Below are positions 16,255 through 25,309 of a stretch of 64,000 nt of DNA, piece by piece (position 1 is the first letter of the stretch; every line of letters starts with the position of its first letter). Where the stretch lies: the NCBI RefSeq assembly GCF_036245645.1, contig NZ_BTPE01000003.1, positions 248,001 through 312,000 on the forward strand, given 5' to 3'. A model generated the notes under the pieces. It was not told the DNA's origin. It worked only from the letters and a program-made list of their open reading frames with translations, and did not search any database. Origin of the DNA: Algoriphagus taiwanensis. Its GTDB lineage: Bacteria; Bacteroidota; Bacteroidia; Cytophagales; Cyclobacteriaceae. The translations under genes were made by a program, and so were the position numbers.

Positions 16255-17131
16255 ATTTTTTCCTTTTGAACCAAAAGTAAATCAGAAGTGACATGAAGGC
16301 CATCAGGCCCCAAACGACGAAATACCCGTAGCTCCACTTCAATTCAGGCATGAGCTCGAAGTTCATTCCGTACACTCCTACGATGAAAGTCAATGGAAGG
16401 AAAAAGGCTGAAAAAATGGTAAGAAGCTTCATTACCTCATTGGTCTTTTGTGAGGTCAGTGACATGTAGGTGTTAAGCAGAGCTTGGGCGTCTTCCAATG
16501 CCTCATCAAACTGAAAAAACAAACTGGAGGCCGTTTCTTTCAAATCCTGGAGCTTGGTCATGTGACTAGGCTCTACCTGGATTTGATTCATTACCGATTG
16601 GGTCAGGAGGATCAGTTTTTTGCAAGCTCTGGCTTTGGCTTTGTCGTAATACAAGCTCTCGATGGACATTTTCTTATGGTCTTTGAGAAAAATTTCCGCC
16701 TCGAAGCTGTCCATTTTATCCGATAGCCATTGAGCAGGTTCGATGTAAGTTTCCAGCATAGCCTCGAGAATTTTGAGCATCAATTCTTCTGGAGATTTGA
16801 TATTTCCCTGTTCCTGAATCTCGTTCAAAAAAGGAAATTCCTTTTGGTGCGCGGTGATTAAAACAGACTCATTGTAGAAGAACCCGATTTTATTGGTCAG
16901 CTGAGAAATGGTAGATCTTTCTCCGGAAATTTTATGAGAAAGGGCCCGGAAAAGTAAAAATGTTGAGGACTGGATTTTCTCAATCTTCGGCAAGTGCCCA
17001 ACTTCCAATATATCATCCATCAAGTGGGAATTTCCTCCGTGGTCTTCGAAACATTGACGAAGCTCAGTTTTTTTGGGATTGACAAAGTCAAACCACTGAA
17101 AATTTGGATAATCCTTGATCGATAAAGCCAT
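16247..17131 (-). CDS. corA: CorA family Mg2+/Co2+ channel
   Basis: 294 residues. The N-terminal cytoplasmic alpha/beta domain is followed by long helices and two C-terminal membrane helices. The family selectivity motif GMN is present (VYGMNFELMP, about residues 255-257) between TM1 (LLTIFSAFFLPLTFIVGVYG) and TM2. The C-terminus is basic (WFKRKKFI), as expected on the cytoplasmic side. It forms a pentameric divalent-metal channel in the inner membrane. It follows the kinase-like gene by 20 bases and may be cotranscribed. Confidence 0.92.
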   Translation of the reverse strand: MALSIKDYPNFQWFDFVNPKKTELRQCFEDHGGNSHLMDDILEVGHLPKIEKIQSSTFLLFRALSHKISGERSTISQLTNKIGFFYNESVLITAHQKEFPFLNEIQEQGNIKSPEELMLKILEAMLETYIEPAQWLSDKMDSFEAEIFLKDHKKMSIESLYYDKAKARACKKLILLTQSVMNQIQVEPSHMTKLQDLKETASSLFFQFDEALEDAQALLNTYMSLTSQKTNEVMKLLTIFSAFFLPLTFIVGVYGMNFELMPELKWSYGYFVVWGLMAFMSLLIYFWFKRKKFI

Positions 17132-17151
17132 CTTTTTCTTGTTATCTGGGT

Positions 17152-18168
17152 TTAAAGGACCTGTTCCAAACTTTTCCTCAGAATTCCCCCCATGTTTTGA
17201 CAGGTTAAAAATTTATCATTCTTATAATGTTTTGCCAAATCCTTCTTGAGCGAATCTACATTCTCTGGAAGAGAAATTTTGTCTTTTTCCATCGTGTGAA
17301 GGATATCCTCAATTTCTTTATGGGATGATTTGAGTCGGGTAGCGATCAGTGCTCTTTCTTCCTTTTGATATTGCCGCATGGACTCGGGGGTGATAAACTG
17401 CATTCCGAGATTGATCAAGGCATTGTTTTCCTTGAAGTATTGGGGAAGGTAAATCGACTTTTTGCCCTCATAGGATTGCTGATCAAAATCTATCGCACGA
17501 ATCCGATAATGCGTCTCCTCAAAATCCGGGGTGACATCCACCACAAAATTGGAAGAATGCATGTCTCCAAGCAGGCGAACAAAACAGCGTTCGTTGAACT
17601 TGACAAACTCTTTGGCCAATCGAATGGGATTCATATTGGGGTCATCCATGTGCTGTCTCATGAATTTATCCCCGGGAATCCCCGCGATATGCTCCTCAAT
17701 CAAGGTGTTTTGATGAACGAGATAGCTGATTCGGTTTGGAGAAAGTAAATCCTCCAACTCCAAGCCATAAACCCGGGATGCATCAGCGTTTTTGATATAG
17801 AAGTAGTCAAAATTATCGTTGATCCGATTGACAATCCTTACGCGAAATGGCTGGGTATTTCCGTAAATACAAAGGTCAATCCGGTCAATGTACAAATGCT
17901 CCATCACGCTCATATCCCCTCCGGCTTTGAGCAAAGCATAGATTTTCTTGACGTTCAGATGGATTTCTTCCCGGTCGCTTTGATCATAAAAGACCGTTTC
18001 CCAAAAGGTATCCTGATCCTTGGAATCGTAAAGTGCGATGGAGTTGGAATAGCGAAGCAGCTCATGGTAGTGGATGGGAATGTCGACTTCCCGTCCGTAT
18101 TTGATCAGATATCGTCTCAGTCCTGCACTGATGGGATAGATGACTTTCTTTTTACTGATCAAGGCCAT
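17152..18168 (-). CDS. unknown protein with protein-kinase-like/APH-like catalytic motifs
   Basis: 338 residues, no named family recognised. Three stretches follow the order of a kinase fold: a beta-strand lysine (DYFYIKNADASR, Lys126), a hinge-like EEHIAGIPGD (159-166), then LLGDMHSSNFVVD (199-211), which resembles the HGDLHxxN loop of aminoglycoside phosphotransferases and lipopolysaccharide kinases with the first histidine replaced, and IRAIDFD (223-229), like the metal-binding DFD/DFG. A helical C-terminal region follows. I infer an atypical kinase; the substrate is unknown. It lies in a minus-strand run with DUF3817 and corA. Confidence 0.6.
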   Translation of the reverse strand: MALISKKKVIYPISAGLRRYLIKYGREVDIPIHYHELLRYSNSIALYDSKDQDTFWETVFYDQSDREEIHLNVKKIYALLKAGGDMSVMEHLYIDRIDLCIYGNTQPFRVRIVNRINDNFDYFYIKNADASRVYGLELEDLLSPNRISYLVHQNTLIEEHIAGIPGDKFMRQHMDDPNMNPIRLAKEFVKFNERCFVRLLGDMHSSNFVVDVTPDFEETHYRIRAIDFDQQSYEGKKSIYLPQYFKENNALINLGMQFITPESMRQYQKEERALIATRLKSSHKEIEDILHTMEKDKISLPENVDSLKKDLAKHYKNDKFLTCQNMGGILRKSLEQVL

Positions 18169-18171
18169 GGC

Positions 18172-18483
18172 TTACAGATTCACATGTTGACTTTTCTTCA
18201 GGTTTCTGTCGAAAATAAATGGCCCAAAGGGTAGGATAGAAGCGAAAAGTGCAAAAAAGGTTCTTCCAAATTCCCATTTCAGTTTCTGAGCAGTGGGGAA
18301 TACTACGTAAATGTAAAGGATAAACAAAAGCCCGTGTGCCCAACCTACATAGGTCACCGCTTCCGGAATATCATAGATGTATTTCAAAGGCATAGCAATG
18401 AAAAGAAGCAGCAAAAAGGAAATTCCTTCCAAAATACTGATCCATTTGAATCTTCGGGCCCAAAGGGTCTGTTCGGCATTCAT
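18172..18483 (-). CDS. DUF3817 family integral membrane protein
   Basis: 103 residues from the ATG at 18483 (a TTG two codons upstream touches the previous stop). Three membrane helices are visible. The sequence FKWISILEGISFLLLLFIAM, then PLKYI, then VGWAHGLLFILYIYVV and a final helix ending GPFIFDRNL, follows the DUF3817 pattern of short bacterial membrane proteins. Function unknown. It starts six bases after the stop of the preceding gene and ends three bases before the kinase-like gene, so these are one transcription unit. Confidence 0.8.
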   Translation of the reverse strand: MNAEQTLWARRFKWISILEGISFLLLLFIAMPLKYIYDIPEAVTYVGWAHGLLFILYIYVVFPTAQKLKWEFGRTFFALFASILPFGPFIFDRNLKKSQHVNL

Positions 18484-18489
18484 GAGCAA

Positions 18490-19086
18490 TCAGGAGGTGA
18501 TGTTGAATAATACTTTTAATGATTTCCAAAGCTTGGATTTCAGTTCCCGATCTTCGGAAATCACCGTAAGAGAATCGGCGAAGAGGAATTCGGTCTCCTC
18601 TTCTGAGTGAATTTCATAAAGCTGTGCGGGGATGGCATTGATGGGATGCTTGATTCGTCCAAATTTCAGCACGGTATGGGCATTGAGCGCCAAAAACTCC
18701 TCCATGCTGCGATTGGTTAGGCCTTCGGAGGAAAGGAGTCCGATTTCTGTCATGGAATGTCCGCAGGCATTGATCATTTTCACCAGCATTTCCATGACTT
18801 CAGGAAGGAGTTCGGCTTCTTCGTGCAATACCAAAATTCCTTTGGTGAAATTTCCTCTTACCTGAATTGGTTCAGGGGTAATTTCCTCTTCTATGACCTG
18901 TACGGGGGCGTTTTCGATTTTGGGAGCGACAATTACAGGCTCAGGTGTCTGGAGTATTTCTCTTTCTTCCTTCACCTGAGGAGCTTCTTTCACCTGCCCT
19001 TCTGCATAAAGGGATTTTTCCTCCGGAATCAAAAAAATGTCTTCCTGGAGAAAGGAACTCAACTCTTCAAAACTCATGGTATCCAT
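18490..19086 (-). CDS. unknown acidic protein, possibly related to DNA polymerase III psi (HolD-like)
   Basis: 198 residues. The first about 80 are acidic and Pro/Val-rich, probably a flexible linker. The second half is a compact alpha/beta domain: GILVLHEEAELLPEVMEMLV, GHSMTEIGLLSSEG, AHTVLKFGRI, then LFADSLTVISEDRELKSKLW. The ending 'D-S-L-x-x-I-x-x-D-x-x-L-K-x-x-L-W' and the strand order resemble HolD/psi and the uracil-DNA-glycosylase-like fold it derives from. Similarity is weak and by eye only. The gene is followed in the same direction by DUF3817. Confidence 0.5.
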   Translation of the reverse strand: MDTMSFEELSSFLQEDIFLIPEEKSLYAEGQVKEAPQVKEEREILQTPEPVIVAPKIENAPVQVIEEEITPEPIQVRGNFTKGILVLHEEAELLPEVMEMLVKMINACGHSMTEIGLLSSEGLTNRSMEEFLALNAHTVLKFGRIKHPINAIPAQLYEIHSEEETEFLFADSLTVISEDRELKSKLWKSLKVLFNITS

Positions 19087-19100
19087 GAGGGAAAATTGGG

Positions 19101-19160
19101 TAAAAAATGCCGATCGGCCAAGTCAGAAATGGATTTAATCCGTGAAAAATCCATTTCTGA
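19101..19160 (-). terminator. tandem hairpins after the thioesterase gene
   Basis: First a perfect 14-bp inverted repeat, tcagaaatggattt (19123-19136) / aaatccatttctga (19147-19160), loop ten bases. Next, in minus-strand direction, the 10-bp palindrome gccgatcggc (19110-19119), then ATTTTTTA. The second is a classic intrinsic terminator; the T-run ends about 15 bases before the ATG at 19086, so the downstream gene needs its own promoter or read-through. Confidence 0.7.
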
Positions 19161-19175
19161 ATGGAATGATTCCGA

Positions 19176-19706
19176 TTAAGTCGCTGGTCCTTCCAGATTA
19201 AAGATGGATTTGAGTTCTTTTGCGTCTTCCGGCTTCATTCGCTTAGCCAAAACCAGTCGAAGCTGCCTTCTTCTCAAGGCTCCATCAAACAGCTCTTTTT
19301 CCTCTTCCGACTCAGGAACTACCTCAGGGATTTCTATCGGGCGACCGTTTTGATCCACAGCTACAAAAGTAAAAAATGCCCGATGAGTCATTATTTTTTT
19401 GCTTGCAGGGATATCCTCTGCAGTCACTTCGATAAAGACCTCCATTGAGGAATTGAATGCCCGGGTGACTTGAGCTTTTAGCGTAACCACGTTGCCCAAG
19501 TTGATGGGCTGCTTGAAAGAAATGCTGTCTGCCGAAGCAGTGACAACGATTCGGTTGGAATGCTTTTGTGCAGCAATGGCAGCCACAATATCCATCCAAT
19601 GCATCAACCGGCCACCCATGAGGTTATTCAGGGTATTGGTGTCATTGGGCAAAACCATCTCTGTCATGATGGTTACGGAATCTTTCGCAAATTTCTTCTT
19701 CGCCAT
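19176..19706 (-). CDS. acyl-CoA thioesterase, hotdog fold (YciA/BFIT type)
   Basis: 176 residues. It hydrolyses acyl-CoA to free acid and CoA in the cytoplasm. The hotdog core is seen in DTNTLNNLMGGRLMHWMDIV, with the catalytic-helix region GGRLMHWMD, then the strands DSISFKQPINLGNVVTLKAQ and SSMEVFIEVTAEDI. The C-terminal helical tail (EKELFDGALRRRQLRLVLAK) is usual in this subgroup. A consensus -7 box TACTTTTG lies 18 bases upstream and tandem hairpins follow, so it is likely a single-gene transcript. Confidence 0.9.
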   Translation of the reverse strand: MAKKKFAKDSVTIMTEMVLPNDTNTLNNLMGGRLMHWMDIVAAIAAQKHSNRIVVTASADSISFKQPINLGNVVTLKAQVTRAFNSSMEVFIEVTAEDIPASKKIMTHRAFFTFVAVDQNGRPIEIPEVVPESEEEKELFDGALRRRQLRLVLAKRMKPEDAKELKSIFNLEGPAT

Positions 19707-19723
19707 AAAATTTCAGATTTGAA

Positions 19724-19760
19724 CAAAAGTAAAAATAAAATTCTGATCTATCGATTCAAA
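19724..19760 (-). promoter_or_regulatory. promoter of the acyl-CoA thioesterase gene
   Basis: Minus strand TTTG (19760-19757), 25 bases, TACTTTTG (19731-19724), a full -7 match. The transcript would start about 14 bases before the ATG at 19706. Confidence 0.6.
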
Positions 19761-19842
19761 ATCACTAATTCCAAATTTAATTCTATAAAAATGAGATTTT
19801 CAACATTTATTGAACTAGGAATAGGGGGGAATATAAAAAAGC

Positions 19843-20502
19843 TTATCCTTTCCAGCCATCTTTGCCCAACAAAGGGACAAAAGCAAAACCTTCAAACTCT
19901 TCTTTAATCACTTCTTTGGATGATTTTTTGGTGATTTTCACCATAGTTTGACGCTTTCTGTCTCCTACTGGGATAACCAAAATTCCACCTATTTTCAATT
20001 GGCTAATCAATGCTTCAGGCACCACTGGAGCACCTGCAGTTACGATGATTTTGTCGAAGGGAGCATAGGGAGGAAGGCCTCCTGTACCATCTCCATAGAA
20101 GAGATGCATTTCTATACCCAATCGCTTGAGAAAGCGCTGAGTTTTCTCAAAAAGCTTTTTCTGGTACTCGATAGTAAATACCTCCGCTCCCAGAATATGG
20201 AGAATGCAAGCCTGATAGCCTGAACCTGTTCCGATTTCCAAAACCCGGTCACCTGGCTTCACTTCCAAAAGCTCTGTTTGAAATGCAACGGTGTAGGGTT
20301 GGGAAATTGTCTGACCTTCTCCGATGGGAAACGCCTTGTCTTCGTAGGCATGCGAAATCAAGGCGGTGTCAAAAAAGAAATGCCTGGGAAGTGTAAGAAT
20401 AGCATCCAATACGCGCTCGCTTTTTATGCCTTTGGCTTTGATTTCCTGAACAAGAGCCCTTCTTTTTCCCTGATGAAGGTATGTATCTTCTAATTTGAGC
20501 AT
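19843..20502 (-). CDS. pcm: protein-L-isoaspartate O-methyltransferase
   Basis: 219 residues from the ATG at 20502; an upstream in-frame TTG gives a 12-residue extension not found in the family. It methylates isoaspartyl residues with S-adenosylmethionine and starts their repair. The family's substrate-binding region is seen in HFFFDTALISHAYEDKAFPI and GQTISQPYTVAFQTELL, and the SAM site in VLEIGTGSGYQACILHILGA. The length fits E. coli Pcm (208). It is divergent from ribE with about 110 bases between. Confidence 0.95.
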   Translation of the reverse strand: MLKLEDTYLHQGKRRALVQEIKAKGIKSERVLDAILTLPRHFFFDTALISHAYEDKAFPIGEGQTISQPYTVAFQTELLEVKPGDRVLEIGTGSGYQACILHILGAEVFTIEYQKKLFEKTQRFLKRLGIEMHLFYGDGTGGLPPYAPFDKIIVTAGAPVVPEALISQLKIGGILVIPVGDRKRQTMVKITKKSSKEVIKEEFEGFAFVPLLGKDGWKG

Positions 20503-20612
20503 GTAAGGTCGCTGGTTTTCTTGCCGAAGATAAAGCAATAATTCCCTTACTTTGAAACCGAATTGGGCAATTTTTGCTTATTCATTGAGTGTTTGAACCT
20601 TAGAATAAATCC

Positions 20613-21209
20613 ATGTTTACAGGAATCATAGAAGCTTTTGGAACCGTAAAAAAAATCACCCGGGAAGGAACAAATATCCATTTTGATCTGGAAACTCGAC
20701 TGGCTTCCGAACTGAAAGTGGATCAATCCCTTGCTCATGACGGGGTATGTCTGACCGTAGTAAGTACTTCTCCGGACCAATATCGGGTTACTGCTATTCA
20801 GGAGACTTTAGATAAGACCAATCTCTCGTCTTGGAAAGAAGGTAAAAAAGTGAATCTGGAGCGCTGCATGCCTGCCAATGGACGTTTTGACGGACACATT
20901 GTCCAGGGGCATGTGGATCAGATTGGAAAAGTCAAAAGAATCAGTGATCAGGATGGTTCTTGGATTTTTGACTTTGAATATGCGGATTCGACTGGAAATG
21001 TGACAGTAGAGAAAGGCTCTATCACCATCAACGGAACGAGTTTGACTTGCTTCAACAGTGGCCCGGGTCGGTTTTCAGTGGCCATTATCCCGTACACCTA
21101 CGAGCACACCAATTTTCATCAGCTGCAAGTAGGAGACGAGGTCAATTTGGAGTTTGATATCGTGGGAAAATACATCGCCAGAATGCTAAAAGGCTATCCC
21201 GTAGAATAG
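20613..21209 (+). CDS. ribE: riboflavin synthase, alpha subunit
   Basis: 198 residues. It dismutates two 6,7-dimethyl-8-ribityllumazines to riboflavin. It begins with the signature MFTGIIEAFGTVKKI and has two beta-barrel lumazine-binding repeats (about 1-95 and 96-190), each with the expected motifs (HDGVCLTV; NGTSLTCF, GHVDQIGKV between). The other rib genes are elsewhere, apart from ribF at 50 kb. No FMN riboswitch was recognised in the short upstream gap. Confidence 0.95.
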   Translation: MFTGIIEAFGTVKKITREGTNIHFDLETRLASELKVDQSLAHDGVCLTVVSTSPDQYRVTAIQETLDKTNLSSWKEGKKVNLERCMPANGRFDGHIVQGHVDQIGKVKRISDQDGSWIFDFEYADSTGNVTVEKGSITINGTSLTCFNSGPGRFSVAIIPYTYEHTNFHQLQVGDEVNLEFDIVGKYIARMLKGYPVE

Positions 21210-21215
21210 CCTTTA
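21190..21215 (+). terminator. hairpin at the end of ribE
   Basis: Perfect 9-bp stem aaaggctat (21190-21198) / atagccttt (21207-21215) with an 8-base loop. It includes the ribE stop codon in its right arm. The following T content is modest. It could also serve the convergent ggt gene, whose stop is at 21222. Confidence 0.55.
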
Positions 21216-21221
21216 AGTAGT

Positions 21222-22925
21222 TTAAAATCCTGCCGCCCGATCATCTCCCCGGGGATCTGCGCCCCCTTCCAGTCTTCCGTCAGGCAAAACCAAAATGGCG
21301 TCCACTTTACCGATTACGGGGCTGTTGCCTTCATTAATCAAGTAGCCTTTTGCCTTGAGTCCTTGAATCAGAAGAGAATCAAAAGAGCCGGGTTCAAAAT
21401 TGACCAAATCAGGAAGCCATTGGTGGTGAAAGCGGGGAGCTTCGACTGCTTCCTGCATTCCCATGCCAAACTCAGCAACATTGAGAATGGTCTGCAAAAC
21501 TGAAGTGATAATCGTAGAACCTCCCGGAGTGCCTACAACCATCCAGAGCTTGCCCTCTTTTTCCACCAAAGTAGGTGTCATCGAGCTGAGCATTCTCTTG
21601 CCCGGGGCTATGCTGTTGGCTTCCGCGCCTATCAGTCCAAACATATTCGGGGTGCCGGGTTTGGCGCTGAAGTCGTCCATTTCATTGTTCATGAAAAAGC
21701 CCAATTCGTCCACAAAAAGCTTTGAACCATAGCCTCCGTTCAGTGTAGTGGTTATCGAAATGGCATTTCCCTCATTGTCCACGATAGAATAGTGGGTCGT
21801 CTCCATGCTCTCTGAAAATAGGATTTCTCCCTTGGCGATCGATTCAGATGAAGTTGCTTTTTCCCAGGAGAAAGATTCCATCCTTGACTTGAGGTAATCT
21901 CCATCAAGCAGTTGATCTACAGGTATTTTTACAAAGTCCGGGTCACCCAAATAATGGTTTCTGTCCGCATAAGCTCTTCGCTCTGCTTCCACTAATACCT
22001 GAATGTATTCCTGAGAGTGGTGTCCCATGCTTTTCAGGTCATATGGCTCTATCATTTTAAGAATTTGGCCTAAAGTGATGCCTCCGGAACTGGGAGGAGC
22101 CATGGAAATCACCCGAAGATCCCGATAGGTAAATACCACAGGATTTCTCCATACAGCCTGATAGGAGGCAAGATCTTCCTCAGTGATGATTCCACCTTTG
22201 TCCTGCATGTGTTTAGCCAGAATTTTTGCCGTTTCTCCTTTATAAAATTCATCTCGGCCATTTTTGGCGATTCGCTCCAGTGTGGCTGCCAAAACAGGGA
22301 TTTTAAGGGTGTCCCCAGCCTGAATATCTCGATTGAAGAAGGTCTCGGGACCATTGACTTCTGTCACCACCGCTCTAACTCGCTGAAGTCGTTGGGCCTG
22401 ATTTTCTGTAATCACAAAGCCATTTTTAGCCAAATCGATCACAGGCTGAAGAATCTCCTGAGGAGTAAGCTTTCCAAACTTGCTTTGGGCCTCGAATATT
22501 CCTGCTATCGTCCCGGGTACTCCTGAAGCCAAGGCTCCCTTGGTACTGAGTTGAGGCTGAAAATTACCTTCCTGATCCAGATACATATCCTTGTCTGCTG
22601 CAAGGGGAGCTTTTTCACGATAATCAATGGATCCGATTTCTCCATTGGACAATCGATATACGGCAAAGCCTCCTCCGCCAAGATTTCCTGCAAAAGGATA
22701 GGTAACGGCCAATGCCATTTCTGTAGCCATCATCGCATCAAAGGCATTTCCGCCTTTTCTGATGATTTCCAGTCCGATTTTGGAGGCCTCCTCTCGGGCT
22801 GATACCACCATTGCTTTTTCTGCAATCAGGCCTTGCTTTCTTTCCTCCTGGACATTTTGTTTTTCGCAGGAAAATAGAATAAGGACAAAGACTAGAATAA
22901 AATAAGGCGAGCGGTGTTTAGGCAT
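21222..22925 (-). CDS. ggt: gamma-glutamyltransferase, lipoprotein
   Basis: 567 residues. The lipobox (ILFSC, Cys20) places it on the periplasmic face of a membrane. It cleaves gamma-glutamyl bonds, as in glutathione, or transfers the glutamyl group. The precursor is cut into two subunits at the N-terminal nucleophile threonine: METTHYSIVDNEGNAIS, with Thr377 before His378. Other conserved sites are PFAGNLGGGGFAVYR, DYREKAPLAA and GTPGGSTIITSVLQ near the C-terminus. It lies four bases after the S9 peptidase gene; both may serve peptide breakdown. Confidence 0.94.
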   Translation of the reverse strand: MPKHRSPYFILVFVLILFSCEKQNVQEERKQGLIAEKAMVVSAREEASKIGLEIIRKGGNAFDAMMATEMALAVTYPFAGNLGGGGFAVYRLSNGEIGSIDYREKAPLAADKDMYLDQEGNFQPQLSTKGALASGVPGTIAGIFEAQSKFGKLTPQEILQPVIDLAKNGFVITENQAQRLQRVRAVVTEVNGPETFFNRDIQAGDTLKIPVLAATLERIAKNGRDEFYKGETAKILAKHMQDKGGIITEEDLASYQAVWRNPVVFTYRDLRVISMAPPSSGGITLGQILKMIEPYDLKSMGHHSQEYIQVLVEAERRAYADRNHYLGDPDFVKIPVDQLLDGDYLKSRMESFSWEKATSSESIAKGEILFSESMETTHYSIVDNEGNAISITTTLNGGYGSKLFVDELGFFMNNEMDDFSAKPGTPNMFGLIGAEANSIAPGKRMLSSMTPTLVEKEGKLWMVVGTPGGSTIITSVLQTILNVAEFGMGMQEAVEAPRFHHQWLPDLVNFEPGSFDSLLIQGLKAKGYLINEGNSPVIGKVDAILVLPDGRLEGGADPRGDDRAAGF

Positions 22926-22928
22926 GAC

Positions 22929-25292
22929 TTATTCAGGTAAGAGGGTGGTGTTGAATAATTTGAGGATCCGCTTGTATTCGTCGGTCCAAGAACTGGGCTC
23001 GACAAAACCATGATCCTCTACAGGATAGACGGCCATTTCCCAATTGTCTTTTCCAAATTCGATGAGTCGCTGGGCAAGCCGAACTACGTCTTGGTAATGG
23101 ACATTCACATCGAGCATGCCGTGAGCGATGAGGAGATTACCCTGAAGCCCTTCTGCAAAGTAAATGGGAGAAGATCGACGATAAGCAATAGGATCTTCTT
23201 CGGGAGTATTGAGAATATTGGCTGTATAGCCGTGATTGTAATGAGCCCAATCCGTAACTGAGCGAAGTGCAGCACCGGATTTGAAAACGTCCGGATGGTT
23301 GAATAGGGCCATCAAAGTGATAAATCCACCATAACTACCACCATAAATTCCGATTCGGTCAGCATCTACTCCGTGGGATGAAACCAGGAATTTTGCCCCG
23401 TCCACTTGGTCAGAGAGATCTTTTCCTCCCATGTGCCGATAGATTCCCGTTCTCCAATCTCTACCATATCCGGCAGAAGCCCGGTAATCGATGTCCAAGA
23501 CTGTATAGCCCAAGTCGGTCAATAAATTGTGGAACATGTATTCCCGAAAATAACTGCTCCACCATTTGTGAACATTTTGCAGATAGCCTGCACCATGAAC
23601 AAAGATGACCGCGGCTCCATTCTTTTTGGAAGGCTCCGGAAGGTAGAGTCTAGCTGGTACTTTGGCCCCGTCTTGAGCATCAAACCGAACAATTTGCGGG
23701 TCTCTCCAAGGGTAAGCTTTGAACTCTTCGCTTTGTCCTGAGGTCAGTTTTTGAGGTGTTGCTCCGGCTTTGTTTTCTTGAACAAACAGCTCAGACGGCT
23801 GATTGCTGTAGGAGTGAATGATTGCGATTTTCTTTTCGTCAGGAGAAAGTAAAGCCTGATTGTCTCCGGTCATGCTGGTGAGCTTTTCCATTGGTCCTCC
23901 CATCACAGGCATCCTGTAAAAATGACGCTCCCCAGGATCAACTTCTGAGGTGGTCAGATACCAATGCTTTTTGTCTTTGGAGAGGAATGGATCAAATACC
24001 TCATAATTTCCCGAAGTAAGCGCCTTTTTCTCCCCAGTACTGACATCCAAAAGGTACAAATGAGAGTAGCCAGTGGCCTCAGACTGGAAATAAATATGTT
24101 TGGAATCCGGCAACCAGCCTAACGTACCACCGCCAAAGGACCAGCCGATTCCCGGGCCTGCTACCCAAGCCTCGTCGCGTTGGCGATCTAGGGTCTTTAG
24201 CTTGCCCGTAGTCAAATCCACTTCAGTAATCCATCTGTCTTTGTTGTCAAAAGATCGGACTTGAATGATGGCTCTTTTTCCATCAGGAGAGAAATAGGGG
24301 CCGGATAGCGTTACTTCCCGCTCTTTTTCTTCCCAAGTTTTGTCAGGATAATCTTTGACATAGTCTGGAAGGTCCTTGATTCCCGGCAAATCGGAGGTAC
24401 TCACATAGTAAACCGTGTCTCTTTTCAGATCATAGATTCCGATTTCTACTTTGCTGGGCTTGGTCCCGACTTTGGGTCTCGCGTTTAGATCCTCGGTATA
24501 GCCTGATGCGGCGGTATAATCCGGCACTTTGGTGTTTTTATTGCTGCTTGGAGTGAATACCGAGAAGGTGGCATACGCTGCATCAGGGCTGATTTGGAGG
24601 TTGCTGAGGTTTTTTCCTTGGGTGTAAAAAGCAAAGGAATCTTCCACTTCCCGAATAGCATCCCGATATGCTCTGGATTTTTCCTGAGCTTCTTTCCTTT
24701 TTCTTACCACCTGAAGCAAAGCAAGGTTTTCGGATTCCAAAAATGAACTTGCTTCTTTAGAGGATGAGGAACTATTGGCGGGCTTAGTGCCGGATACGAT
24801 TTTTGTGGTTTTTTTGATCGCTTTGGTAGTCCTATCCAATAGATAGATATTGCCCGAGGAATTGAATGAGATCAGGTTCTCATCTGCCATAAAACCAATT
24901 GAAGAAAAGGCTTCATGCCATTCCATCAGCAGGCTTTCCTTCTTTTTCTTCAGGTCTTCGATCCAAAGCTGGTTCTTTACCCTGTAAATGCGTAGGGTGT
25001 TGTCTTTATTGAAAGCTTCAAGTCCTTTGTCTAAGCTTCTTTTTTCTTTCAAAGAGACTTTTACCGGGGATCCTGGATTGCTGAGATCAATTTTGTACAA
25101 GGAGTCAGCAGGATCATTTTCTAGATTGTATTGAAAATAAATCGTTTTGCCATCCTCACTCCAACTAGGAGAGGAAGGAAAAGTCCCCATCCATTTGGGG
25201 TCTCGCATAATGTAATCAACGGATAATAAGGACTGACCCTGTACTCCTAAGGTGATGAAGAGAAGTACGGGCAGAAGGAAAGATTTCTGCAT
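22929..25292 (-). CDS. S9 family serine peptidase (prolyl oligopeptidase/DPP type), exported
   Basis: 787 residues with a signal peptide (MQKSFLLPVLLFITLGVQGQ). The N-terminal two thirds are a beta-propeller with repeated PDS/SPDGK motifs (LQISPDAAYATFSVF, FSPDGKRAIIQVR, LLSPDEKKIAIIH). The C-terminal alpha/beta hydrolase has Ser653 in GGSYGG, Asp728 in HGMLDVNV and His761 in VEDHGFVEP. It hydrolyses peptides in the periplasm or outside. The propeller and catalytic domains fit dipeptidyl/prolyl peptidases; exact specificity is open. Hpt lies 17 bases upstream and ggt four bases downstream. Confidence 0.93.
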   Translation of the reverse strand: MQKSFLLPVLLFITLGVQGQSLLSVDYIMRDPKWMGTFPSSPSWSEDGKTIYFQYNLENDPADSLYKIDLSNPGSPVKVSLKEKRSLDKGLEAFNKDNTLRIYRVKNQLWIEDLKKKKESLLMEWHEAFSSIGFMADENLISFNSSGNIYLLDRTTKAIKKTTKIVSGTKPANSSSSSKEASSFLESENLALLQVVRKRKEAQEKSRAYRDAIREVEDSFAFYTQGKNLSNLQISPDAAYATFSVFTPSSNKNTKVPDYTAASGYTEDLNARPKVGTKPSKVEIGIYDLKRDTVYYVSTSDLPGIKDLPDYVKDYPDKTWEEKEREVTLSGPYFSPDGKRAIIQVRSFDNKDRWITEVDLTTGKLKTLDRQRDEAWVAGPGIGWSFGGGTLGWLPDSKHIYFQSEATGYSHLYLLDVSTGEKKALTSGNYEVFDPFLSKDKKHWYLTTSEVDPGERHFYRMPVMGGPMEKLTSMTGDNQALLSPDEKKIAIIHSYSNQPSELFVQENKAGATPQKLTSGQSEEFKAYPWRDPQIVRFDAQDGAKVPARLYLPEPSKKNGAAVIFVHGAGYLQNVHKWWSSYFREYMFHNLLTDLGYTVLDIDYRASAGYGRDWRTGIYRHMGGKDLSDQVDGAKFLVSSHGVDADRIGIYGGSYGGFITLMALFNHPDVFKSGAALRSVTDWAHYNHGYTANILNTPEEDPIAYRRSSPIYFAEGLQGNLLIAHGMLDVNVHYQDVVRLAQRLIEFGKDNWEMAVYPVEDHGFVEPSSWTDEYKRILKLFNTTLLPE

Positions 25293-25309
25293 GATAAATG
25301 GTGTTGGTA

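Noticed and set aside
19707..19842. Searched for tRNA or small RNA in this and other gaps
   Set aside because: No cloverleaf, CCA end or conserved T-loop was found anywhere in the window.
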